The position numbers and the translations under genes are program-made. The notes under the pieces are model-generated. The model was given only the letters and a program-made list of their open reading frames with translations, was not told the origin of the DNA and searched no databases. Below are positions 7,871-14,933 of a stretch of DNA of 32,723 bases, one piece after another. Source of the stretch: Acidimicrobiia bacterium (lineage in GTDB: Bacteria > Actinomycetota > Acidimicrobiia > Spongiisociales > UBA5794); NCBI GenBank assembly GCA_030066875.1, contig JASJAS010000025.1, positions 1 through 32,723 on the forward strand, read 5' to 3'. How positions within the stretch are numbered: position 1 is the stretch's first letter; each line of letters starts with the position of its first letter.

Positions 7871-9240
7871 TCCCGGAACACCCAGCCCCGTTCCTCAGCG
7901 AGTTGGCGCGCCTCTTCGTCGGTCATCCTGACCATGGCGCCGTAGGTGAGGCCGCCACGTTTGATCATGGCGATGAAGGATTCGGCCATATCGGGATCGA
8001 ACTGAGTGCCTGAGCCATTGCGCAACTCGCGGAACGCCTCCTCCTGGGTGAGAGCCATGCGGTAAGGGCGGTTGCTCGTCATCGCGTCGAAAGCATCAGC
8101 AATCGCCAGGACTCTCGACTCCACTGAAGGAGTCTCCCCATGGTCGCTGTGAGAACCGTGGTAGCCGCCACCGTCGTAGTGGGCGTGGTGGTCCGACGCG
8201 ATCCTCACCAGCGGATGTAGCCAGTCGACGTCGTCCAGCAGGTCGTCGATGTGGTGAACGTGACCGCGCATCGTCGAGGTTTCGCCGGCAGTGAGACGCC
8301 CCCGCTTCTTGAGCAGTTCACGCGGAACGGCCAACTTCCCTAGATCGTGGATCAGAGCCGAGTGCCGAATCCGCTCTTGCATATCGCCGCTCAGCTTGAG
8401 CTCCTGTGCCAGTTGCACGGCAAAGATTGCCACCCGTTCGGTATGTCCTCTGGTGTAGAGATCCTTGGCCTCGAGTGTCTTCACCAACGTCGCCAGCATG
8501 CTCTCGCGAGCGACCCGCAGCCGACCCAACGACGCAAAGAACAGGTGGCTGATGAGGAGTGTTGCAATGACGAGAAGCAGCATCGCGTTGAACGCTTCGT
8601 GATCGACTGCATACCGGACATATGCGTAACCGAGGAAGGCTCCCATCGCACCGAGACCGACGAAGCCGATCAGGATCTGGCCGAGGTTCGACCAAGGTCC
8701 GGCGAGCTTCGAGCCGAACACCTGGCGGACCACGACTCGGGTCATCAGGAGACTCGTAAAGTCGCCTGCGGCGGCCGCAATCGCACCAATGACGACGATG
8801 CGGACGATGCCGGCGCTGGCCGCATCCTCCGGAAGTAGCACAAACAGGACGAGCGCGGTCAGAGCAGCACTGGTGGTGACGATTCCTAGGTTGACCGCAG
8901 GCTGGAATATGCGTCTTTCGACGAAGTCGCGCGGTTGGGCGAGACCGAGGGCGGCCATGAGGACGATGCCGCCGATTACCTCGTCTCGACCCAAGACGAT
9001 GCCGGCCGTGACCATGACGGCGATGACCGGCGAGGTGACCATTCGATCGTTGACTTCGACAGCAGAGATCTCGAGAGCTACGAATGCAACGACGAAAGCC
9101 AGCCACAAGCCCAGCTGTGTGGGGACGCCCTGGAGGGCTAGGGCTCCTGCTGTGATCCCAATACCCCAGAAAGCAAGCAGCGCGCCATAGAGACGCTTGC
9201 GCTTTATCTGTAGAGGATATGGAGTTTCGTAGTAGGCCAT
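7867..9240 (-). CDS. Membrane HD-GYP-like domain protein (putative cyclic-di-GMP phosphodiesterase)
   Basis: 457 residues. The N-terminal ~235 residues hold about seven or eight membrane segments, likely a sensor. The C-terminal HD domain starts near 250. It contains HTERVA (His266), the HD pair His299-Asp300 in HDLGK, His329/330, HH351-352 and the DAFDAMTSNRPYR segment typical of HD-GYP proteins. HD-GYP enzymes hydrolyse cyclic di-GMP. Here the signature GYP reads G-Y-H (359-361), and the stretch after it (HGSHSDHGE) is His-rich, so activity is likely but not certain. No strong ribosome binding site precedes the ATG at 9240. The 3' end overlaps the convergent amidase gene by 4 bp. No GGDEF gene lies in the window. 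Confidence 0.82.
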   Translation of the reverse strand: MAYYETPYPLQIKRKRLYGALLAFWGIGITAGALALQGVPTQLGLWLAFVVAFVALEISAVEVNDRMVTSPVIAVMVTAGIVLGRDEVIGGIVLMAALGLAQPRDFVERRIFQPAVNLGIVTTSAALTALVLFVLLPEDAASAGIVRIVVIGAIAAAAGDFTSLLMTRVVVRQVFGSKLAGPWSNLGQILIGFVGLGAMGAFLGYAYVRYAVDHEAFNAMLLLVIATLLISHLFFASLGRLRVARESMLATLVKTLEAKDLYTRGHTERVAIFAVQLAQELKLSGDMQERIRHSALIHDLGKLAVPRELLKKRGRLTAGETSTMRGHVHHIDDLLDDVDWLHPLVRIASDHHAHYDGGGYHGSHSDHGETPSVESRVLAIADAFDAMTSNRPYRMALTQEEAFRELRNGSGTQFDPDMAESFIAMIKRGGLTYGAMVRMTDEEARQLAEERGWVFRD

Positions 9241-9294
9241 GGATGGATCGGATCGAGACCGAGTTGGGGAAGTTGTGGAGGGCCGGGTCGAGTA

Positions 9295-9384
9295 TTAGCC
9301 AACTCTGACGCCAGCAGCCGTGCTCATGAGGGCTGCTGCGAGGGTTCCAAGAGCCAATAAGATCCTTGCCATCTTGTTACGCAT
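9295..9384 (-). CDS. Possible 29-residue membrane micropeptide
   Basis: An ATG at 9384 opens a short frame encoding a basic N-terminus (MRNKMAR) followed by one hydrophobic segment and a short tail. This has the shape of a single-pass membrane peptide or a leftover signal peptide. It lies 54 bp upstream of the HD-GYP gene on the same strand. There is no convincing ribosome binding site, and such frames are common by chance. Confidence 0.2.
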   Translation of the reverse strand: MRNKMARILLALGTLAAALMSTAAGVRVG

Positions 9385-9639
9385 TGGATCACGTCCGATC
9401 CGAATTTTCTGTGCACAACATGGTTGCGCACGAAGGGTATTGCGCTTCGCTCGGGGGATCACCCGGCCCGGACCGCTCCACAAACTTTGTTGTCTAGGTG
9501 CCGATCTTGCCCCATGCCGAGTGACTGAACGTCACCGGTCCGCCCAAAGACCACAGTCTGTTGCCACGACATTAAGGGATTGGCGCGGTCTAATGCAAGA
9601 ACGGTTTTCGCGACTACCAGGTTCTGGCGAGGGAGGCGA
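9385..9639. other. Non-coding stretch with several short inverted repeats
   Basis: I see no gene here. The stretch has lower GC in places and holds GTGCACAAC-atg-GTTGCGCAC (9411-9431, one mismatch in 9-bp arms), GTGAC/GTCAC (9521-9535) and a hairpin at 9595-9628 next to the nuclease stop. The first repeat lies about 30 bp upstream of the micropeptide start and could be an operator for the minus-strand genes. No tRNA-like fold was found. Confidence 0.4.
9595..9628 (-). terminator. Candidate hairpin after the nuclease gene
   Basis: GCAAGAAC (9595-9602) and GTTCTGGC (9621-9628) pair with one mismatch around an 18-nt loop, 11 bp past the stop of the nuclease gene on the minus strand. No U-tract follows, so it may only be a 3' stabilising hairpin. 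Its arms resemble the ends of the 65-bp repeat element but in the opposite order. Confidence 0.35.
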
Positions 9640-10488
9640 TCAGCGAGTGCCGGCGTACCGTTCCCAATCGACGACGGTTCCGTCCGGTAATTGGATAATG
9701 ATGGTGTCGCCGCCATTAGACCAAACCGGATCTCCGGCACACCAGTAGAGGTCTTCCGGTGTCGGGTCGCCGCAACCGGAACGGACCGTCACGCTCGAAC
9801 CCGCGGCAAGCTCCGCACCGGAGGGAAACACAAAGCGATGCTGGGTCGACTCGTCGCGCACGATCCAGCCTTCCAAGTCCACCCGCTCCTGGCCCCGGTT
9901 GCGGAACGTCACCCACTCGCGATTGGGCTCATCGGCGTCGCGACCAGGGGGATCGAATTCGAACTCCGAGATCTGGACGGCCGGCAGCGGGGACGCGAAG
10001 CCACAGGCCGTGGCCGACCACAGACCACGTCCGGTGACTGCAGCTCCGTTGGCAGCGTCGACGAAACTGGGTTCGAGGGTGTGCCCGCTTTGTAGCGCCA
10101 CTGCATGGCCCTCGGTGACCATTGCCAAGTTGACGTTCTCATCGGCAACGAGCGCATAGCTGAGGAGGCGCCCATACCGATCGGTTTCCTCGGCATCGGA
10201 CACCAGCACGATCTCGCCGGGCATCAGCTTCTCGAGGGCCGATGCGGCGTCCTCGTGATAACACTCGTCTCTCTCGGGGGCGTTGATGCCGAGCAACCGG
10301 ACCTCGACGATTGTCCCGTCGGCGAGCATCGCCTCGAACGAGTCACCGTCGAGGATCCTGAAGATCACTGCGGTCACCCCGCCAGCAGCGTCGAGATCGG
10401 GAACGCCGGCGGTGACGGCGGTGCCGTTCTGCGAACAGCTTGGGAGGGCGAGAAGGAGTGATGCAACGGTGACGACCCTGCGGAACAT
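9640..10488 (-). CDS. Lipoprotein with thermonuclease-like (SNase) and lamin-tail domains
   Basis: 282 residues. It has a lipoprotein signal with lipobox LPSC (Cys18). Residues about 37-160 form a staphylococcal-nuclease-like domain: DGDSF (47-51), VRLLGINAPE with Arg64 and Glu72, and TDRYGR with Arg107. In the nuclease family two Arg and one Glu are catalytic, and the Asp of the L-I-D-T-P-E motif binds calcium. Here that Asp is Asn69, a change also seen in other homologues. Residues about 170-280 resemble a lamin-tail domain, a beta-sandwich often attached to secreted nucleases. The AGGAG upstream ends only 1 nt before the ATG, an unusually short spacing. Probably degrades extracellular nucleic acid on the cell surface. 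Confidence 0.8.
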   Translation of the reverse strand: MFRRVVTVASLLLALPSCSQNGTAVTAGVPDLDAAGGVTAVIFRILDGDSFEAMLADGTIVEVRLLGINAPERDECYHEDAASALEKLMPGEIVLVSDAEETDRYGRLLSYALVADENVNLAMVTEGHAVALQSGHTLEPSFVDAANGAAVTGRGLWSATACGFASPLPAVQISEFEFDPPGRDADEPNREWVTFRNRGQERVDLEGWIVRDESTQHRFVFPSGAELAAGSSVTVRSGCGDPTPEDLYWCAGDPVWSNGGDTIIIQLPDGTVVDWERYAGTR

Positions 10489-10527
10489 GCTCCTGCACGG
10501 TAGTGCCGGTAGCAGGGTGACCGGCGG

Positions 10528-11874
10528 CTAGGCGAATAAGGGCAAGATCTCGAATTCTTCCCCCAGCACCAGGTCCGCTGGGGCCCCTAGCCAATCCGCC
10601 AGGATCGAAGCGTAGAGCGATCGATAGTCGACGGTGTGGCTCAGGTTGCCCCGCCGGTCGAGACTAGAGAGGCTGGGCGATTCCCCGTAGCGGCCGCCGG
10701 CCACGGGTGTACCGACGACGAAGTGACTTGCCGCCGTTCCGTGGTCTGTACCGCTTCCGTTGAATGCGGGTCGCCGACCAAACTCTGATGTTGTCACAAC
10801 CAGGGTCCGGTCAGCGACGCCTGCCGACTCGATCGCAGCGAAGAGAGTGCGCAGGGCGGTATCGAGCTGCTCCATCATGTCCCCGTGGCGATTCTGCTGG
10901 CCTTCGTGCGTGTCGAAGTCTCCCCACCCGTGGATGTAGATCACGCGGGGGGCAGCCGGGCTGGTCACCAGAGCTGCCGCAACTTCGATCGACTGTTCGA
11001 GGTTGCCGCGTTGTTGTCCCCGCGGCGCCCCGGTCGAGCTCACACTGGGGGCGCCGAGCAGATCGTTCATGGTCGTTTGAGCTCGAGCCGTAGCTGAGAT
11101 GGCTCGCCGCACGAGGTCGAGAGTGGTGTCGCTGTCGAATTGTGCAGGAGCAAAGCCCTGCCACATCCCGACGAGCTCATCGCGGCTATCGACCCATGCG
11201 GGGATGCGTGGAGAAAGCCCGGTCATGTCTTGAACGCTTGTCTGGAATGCGGTGTCACCCAGCAATGCCGGAGTCGGTCCGGGGCCGATGGCAACGCCGG
11301 CAAGAGGATCCTCTGTACCGACGGTGGCGTCGAGGTAGCGTCCGAGCCATCCGGTTGCCGTCGAGCCTGCGGCATGTCCAGACCACCAGGTAGCCATGGA
11401 GGCAAAGTGGGACAGGTCCGGATCGGGATAGCCGATGCCGTCCACGATCGCCACATCGCCTGTGGCATATCGTTCCGCAAGGAATCCAAGAGCAGGATGG
11501 AGACCAACTTCACCGTCGAGGTCGATCGGGTCTTGCAGTGCGAGATCGCCGCGTAAGTCGAAGTATCGGGCTGAGCCATGCGGCACCACCGTGTTGAGGC
11601 CGTCGTTGCCGCCTCCCATCTCGATTACGACGAGCGTCCTGTTGCCGCTCGAGGGAATCGTTCCGCCGGGAATCGTCGTCGTGGTCGCGGAGGTCGTGGT
11701 CGTTGTTGCATTTGAGCCGACAGGGGGGATGCCATTGCCGGCCGGATTCCGACCCCAGACGCTGATCCCGTATGCACCGGCGGATGCCACCGCCACAGTT
11801 GCCCCCAGTCCGGCGAGGAACCGGCGACGGGTCACACTCGTGCATTTACTCAGGGGATAGGGCGAGTCACTCAT
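10528..11874 (-). CDS. DUF1501-family protein with Tat signal
   Basis: 448 residues. A twin-arginine signal (TRRRFLAGLG at about 15-24) implies export in folded form. A short Thr-rich linker (about 56-70) precedes the DUF1501 domain, which belongs to the alkaline phosphatase/sulfatase superfamily fold. Seen here are the strand LVVIEMGGGNDGLN near the domain start, YIHGWGDFDTHEGQQ, and SEFGRRPAFNGSGTDHG, the family hallmark near the metal site. The start ATG overlaps the stop of the DUF1800 gene (ATGA), so the two are translated together. DUF1800/DUF1501 pairs recur across many bacteria, but no reaction is established for this pair. A cell-surface role in handling polysaccharide or sulfate or phosphate esters is possible but is only inference. 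Confidence 0.85.
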   Translation of the reverse strand: MSDSPYPLSKCTSVTRRRFLAGLGATVAVASAGAYGISVWGRNPAGNGIPPVGSNATTTTTSATTTTIPGGTIPSSGNRTLVVIEMGGGNDGLNTVVPHGSARYFDLRGDLALQDPIDLDGEVGLHPALGFLAERYATGDVAIVDGIGYPDPDLSHFASMATWWSGHAAGSTATGWLGRYLDATVGTEDPLAGVAIGPGPTPALLGDTAFQTSVQDMTGLSPRIPAWVDSRDELVGMWQGFAPAQFDSDTTLDLVRRAISATARAQTTMNDLLGAPSVSSTGAPRGQQRGNLEQSIEVAAALVTSPAAPRVIYIHGWGDFDTHEGQQNRHGDMMEQLDTALRTLFAAIESAGVADRTLVVTTSEFGRRPAFNGSGTDHGTAASHFVVGTPVAGGRYGESPSLSSLDRRGNLSHTVDYRSLYASILADWLGAPADLVLGEEFEILPLFA

Positions 11875-13118
11875 ACGACGTGATACTCCGGTGAGTTGAT
11901 AGCAAGGGCGGTGCGCGTCCCGCCGGGTGGGGCCGCGTCTACTACCCGTCGGCTCTGCTCGGAGATGTCATAGAGTCCGAGACGGTTCATGAGGTCGGGG
12001 GTTGACAGCTCGGGAATGGACTCCGGAATCAGAGCCACGAAATCGAACGTATGGATCATGCGGTGGGGGTCGAGGAGACGGGGTCCCTCGGGGAAACCAG
12101 CAACGCTCGGGGGCACGAACGGGATGTAGCTCATCGTGCGGAGGGTGCTTTCGAGACCTCCTGCGACCCGCCCACCACCACCGAAAGCCTGGACGATGCC
12201 CACCGCCTTCTCGAGGGGTGAACGTATCCTGGCCCTAATCGCCTCCTCGGAGAGGAAACCTGAATCATCCACGATTGCTTCCACGAGAGCCATGACTGAG
12301 TAGTCGCGGCGGAAGACGGCCGCAATACGCTGTTCGGTAGCAGGATCGGGCCAGAATCCGATGAGTTCGTGGAATAGCTTCGCGCCGACATGCGCGGCCG
12401 TACTCTCGTGCTCGAGCAGAACGTCAATGGCATCGGTGGCGTCGAGGTCGCCGGTCGTTCCGAGCAAAGTCTTGCTGCCCGAATCGTGACGGAACGGGAC
12501 GAACCGGGCGGACCACGGCTCTCCATCGAAGAACCGTTCGGCCCGGCCGCCGGCACGCAGCACAATCCACCCGGTGAACGCCCGAGAGGCTGCCAGCACG
12601 TCGTCCTCGGTGTAGTTGCCCCGTCCAAGCGTGAAGAGCTCCATCACTTCTCGGCCGAAGTTCTCGTTCAGTGCGTCCGCCGCGTTCTGGGTTCCGTCGA
12701 GATAGATGAGCATGGCCGGGTCGACAGCGATGGCGTGGAGCAGGTCGGCGAAACTTCCGGTGGCATGCCGCCGGACCGTCAGATGCTGCAGGTACATGAG
12801 GTACGGAACCTTGACCTTGCGCAGATCGGTAGCGAAATGGTCGTGCCAAAACCAGACCAGCCGTTCCTCGATGCGGCGTGGGCTGGAAACGAGCTGTTCG
12901 AGCCAGTGAGCCAGCACGATCCGGGTCTGGGAACGGTCGCGGATCGCGTCTTCGTCCAGCGGCGGGTCCAGCTCAGGGGTCTCGATGGCTGCGCTCGAAA
13001 GGTCGAGCGCAGCCGCGATTGCATCCTCGGCGCTGTCGACCGATTGGATCAGGTCGGGCTGGCTTCCGTAACCCAATCGCCTGAAGACATGAGAAATGCG
13101 TTCCTGCTCCGATGCCAT
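11871..13118 (-). CDS. DUF1800-family protein
   Basis: 415 residues. It matches the DUF1800 family along its length. The N-terminus has the RISHVFRRLGYG segment, then LVWFWHDHFATD, then NENFGREVMELFTLGRGNYTEDDV with the family's G-R-E-x-x-E-L-F core, and a C-terminal LNSPEY-like end (AINSPEYHVV). No clear signal peptide is seen at the chosen start, although its partner is a Tat substrate, so it may be carried with it or act inside the cell. The stop shares ATGA with the DUF1501 start. No strong ribosome binding site precedes the ATG at 13118. Function unknown. Confidence 0.85.
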   Translation of the reverse strand: MASEQERISHVFRRLGYGSQPDLIQSVDSAEDAIAAALDLSSAAIETPELDPPLDEDAIRDRSQTRIVLAHWLEQLVSSPRRIEERLVWFWHDHFATDLRKVKVPYLMYLQHLTVRRHATGSFADLLHAIAVDPAMLIYLDGTQNAADALNENFGREVMELFTLGRGNYTEDDVLAASRAFTGWIVLRAGGRAERFFDGEPWSARFVPFRHDSGSKTLLGTTGDLDATDAIDVLLEHESTAAHVGAKLFHELIGFWPDPATEQRIAAVFRRDYSVMALVEAIVDDSGFLSEEAIRARIRSPLEKAVGIVQAFGGGGRVAGGLESTLRTMSYIPFVPPSVAGFPEGPRLLDPHRMIHTFDFVALIPESIPELSTPDLMNRLGLYDISEQSRRVVDAAPPGGTRTALAINSPEYHVV

Positions 13119-13180
13119 GACGGCATCATCCGCAACGTCTGTTAGGGGAGTGTTAGGAGTGCTTTCGGGGTCTGTAGTTC

Positions 13181-13594
13181 CTACGGCTCAATCGGGAGAT
13201 CCTCGCGGGCCCAAGCCTGGATGCCGCCGTCGAGTTCGTAGACCTCGACAAAGCCAATCGAGTCCATCAGCGGGAGGGTGTTGCCGGAGCGGTTTCCGGA
13301 ATTGCAGTACATGACGTATGGCAAGTTCGGATCGAGTTCACCGAGGCGCTGCTCGAAATCGGCCGCGTAGTAGTCGACGTTGATCGCCCCGGCGATGCGG
13401 CCGGCGGCGAATTCGTCCGGCGTGCGGATGTCGAGGATCACCAACCCTTCCGGAGGAGACTTCAGGATCTCATGTACTTCGGGGGCGGAAGCAAGGGCGA
13501 GTTCGGTGTCCGTGGCCGTTGAACCGCAGGCCGCTAGCGCCAGAACCAGAGCCAGTGTGATAGCGAGGGCGGGTCTCAGGGTGGATTTCGGCAT
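13181..13594 (-). CDS. Rhodanese-domain lipoprotein
   Basis: 137 residues. It has a lipoprotein signal with lipobox LAAC (Cys23) followed by one rhodanese domain, LDIRTPDEF at about 54-62 and the active-site loop YCNSGNRSG with Cys97. Rhodaneses carry sulfur as a Cys persulfide. The domain would sit outside the membrane. The ATG at 13594 shares one base with the stop of the upstream rhodanese gene (TGATG), so translation is coupled. A longer open frame running further upstream overlaps that gene and has no signal. The 62 bp downstream, before the DUF1800 gene, holds a short direct repeat (GTTAGG) but no clear terminator. Confidence 0.87.
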   Translation of the reverse strand: MPKSTLRPALAITLALVLALAACGSTATDTELALASAPEVHEILKSPPEGLVILDIRTPDEFAAGRIAGAINVDYYAADFEQRLGELDPNLPYVMYCNSGNRSGNTLPLMDSIGFVEVYELDGGIQAWAREDLPIEP

Positions 13595-13908
13595 CAGGCG
13601 AGACCGATCTTCGTCAGGCCGCCGGCGAGATTGGCGACGTCGGTGAATCCGTTGCGGACGAGGAATTGGGCCGCCACCTGGCTGCGGTTTCCGGCGCGGC
13701 ACACAACCAATACGGGCGTATCGGGGTCGAGCCTGCCGAGACTCGCCGGTAGGAAAGACATCGAGATCGTGGTGCTTTCGGGAAGTGTGCCCATTGCCCA
13801 CTCCATCGGTTCCCGCACGTCGAGAAGCGTGCCGCCGGTTCTGTCTTTCCATTCCTGCCAGCGGTGTGCCGGCACCTGTTCGATTGTGCTCATTCGGGGA
13901 CGAAACAC
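13594..13908 (-). CDS. Cytosolic single-domain rhodanese
   Basis: 104 residues. One rhodanese domain: LLDVREPMEW at about 28-37 and VCRAGNRSQ with active-site Cys70. It has no signal peptide. A GTG at 13908 was chosen because CAGGAG lies just upstream with normal spacing. The internal ATG at 13893 has no binding site. It probably relays sulfur to a protein acceptor or detoxifies sulfide or cyanide. It is the first gene of a two-rhodanese operon whose second product is exported, which suggests linked sulfur handling on both sides of the membrane. A possible -10 (TTAGAT on the minus strand, 13937-13942) lies upstream. Confidence 0.87.
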   Translation of the reverse strand: MFRPRMSTIEQVPAHRWQEWKDRTGGTLLDVREPMEWAMGTLPESTTISMSFLPASLGRLDPDTPVLVVCRAGNRSQVAAQFLVRNGFTDVANLAGGLTKIGLA

Positions 13909-13978
13909 CCAGACTCCTGATGATGTGCGCCGGGCAATCTAACACAATCGTATGCGCCTGTGTGCATGTTTTACCCTC

Positions 13979-14043
13979 CCCCTCCTGTTCTGGCGTACTT
14001 AGGCGGCGTACATAGCCGTGGTTGTCCGCAAGAACGGGTTTGG
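13979..14043. repeat. 65-bp palindromic repeat element, copy 2
   Basis: This is the second copy of the element at 3177-3241, in the opposite orientation. Its arms are CCTGTTCTGGCG (13984-13995) and CGCAAGAACGGG (14027-14038). Compared with copy 1, one arm change turns a C-G pair into a T-G pair and one gives a mismatch, so a hairpin remains possible in RNA. The centre keeps GGCGGCGTA and GTTGT. It lies 45 bp upstream of the nucleoside phosphorylase start. Confidence 0.7.
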
Positions 14044-14088
14044 GGGTGATTACATTGCAGACTGACGGCGTCCCGAGAAGGAGTCCCC

Positions 14089-14880
14089 ATGGCGTTGCAG
14101 TATCACCTCAAGATCGATGAGGGTGACGTCGCCCCCTATGTCCTGCTCCCGGGCGATCCGGGGCGGGTGGAAACCGTCGCTTCGTTCTGGGACGAGGCGC
14201 ACCACGTCGCGACCAACCGGGAGTACGTCACCTATACCGGAACGTACAAGGGCGTACCGATCAGCTGCACCTCGACCGGGATTGGGGCGCCTTCGACGGC
14301 GATTGCGATCGAAGAACTTGCTCGCTGTGGCGTCAACACGTTCTTCCGGATTGGGACCTGCGGGACGTTTCTCGACCATGTTGCCAACGGTGACATGGCG
14401 ATCTTCGACTCGGCAATGCGGCTCGAGGGTGCATCCCACGGCTACGCCCCACCGGAGTACCCGGCCGTGGCTGATCACCGACTGGTTGCCGCTGCGGCCG
14501 CGGCGGCGGAGGGACTCGGGTATCCGTATCACATCGGAACCACCCGCACCGCCGACACCTTCTACGCCAGGCATCCTCGGCCGGGCTCGTCCTTCGGCGA
14601 CTTCTGGCAAAGCTGGTGGCAACACCACTTCGAGGACTTGAAGCGGCTCAACGTCGTCGGCGCCGAGATGGAGGCCGCGCTGATTCTGGTTCTAGCCCGG
14701 GTCTGGGGCCTGCGTGCCGGAGGCGCCGCCGTTGTCGTGGACAATGTCTTGGAGGTGAGCGGCGAATCCGGAGAGTTCGATCCCGAGGAACAGTTCGTTC
14801 ACGGTGCAGAGCCCATCGAGAAGCTCTCCCGGTTGGGTTGCGAGACCATCAGGCACATTCACGAGGCGGATCAAGCATGA
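14089..14880 (+). CDS. Nucleoside phosphorylase (uridine phosphorylase-like)
   Basis: 263 residues. It belongs to the PNP/UDP family, which splits a nucleoside with phosphate into a base and ribose-1-phosphate. Seen here are the phosphate loop GDPGR (22-26), the STGIGAPSTAIAIEEL segment (62-77), RIGTCG with the second phosphate-binding Arg87, and the ribose-binding EMEA (Glu193-Met194-Glu195). The order and spacing fit uridine phosphorylase best. However, the stretch that carries the uracil-binding Gln and Arg in the E. coli enzyme reads differently here (ADTFYARHPRPGSSF), so base specificity is open. AAGGAG lies six bases before the ATG. Repeat copy 2 lies in the upstream region. Confidence 0.85.
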   Translation: MALQYHLKIDEGDVAPYVLLPGDPGRVETVASFWDEAHHVATNREYVTYTGTYKGVPISCTSTGIGAPSTAIAIEELARCGVNTFFRIGTCGTFLDHVANGDMAIFDSAMRLEGASHGYAPPEYPAVADHRLVAAAAAAAEGLGYPYHIGTTRTADTFYARHPRPGSSFGDFWQSWWQHHFEDLKRLNVVGAEMEAALILVLARVWGLRAGGAAVVVDNVLEVSGESGEFDPEEQFVHGAEPIEKLSRLGCETIRHIHEADQA

Positions 14881-14882
14881 CA

Positions 14883-14911
14883 GAGGGCGAGCGCGCAACG
14901 CACCCGCCCTC
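14883..14911. terminator. Hairpin between convergent phosphorylase and isocitrate lyase genes
   Basis: GAGGGCG (14883-14889) and CGCCCTC (14905-14911) pair perfectly. The 15-nt loop contains a further GCG/CGC. It lies in the 53-bp gap between two convergent genes and could end transcription from both sides, although neither side has a clear T-run. Confidence 0.5.
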
Positions 14912-14933
14912 CGGCAAGAAGCTGGATTCGGAC

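Noticed and set aside
9432-9593. tRNA or structured RNA gene in the non-coding gap
   Set aside because: No T-loop, anticodon stem or acceptor pairing could be found; only short isolated inverted repeats.
9595-9628. Possible third copy of the 65-bp element
   Set aside because: Only the end motifs match, in reversed order, and the core GGCGGCGTA segment is absent between them. I keep it as a hairpin only.
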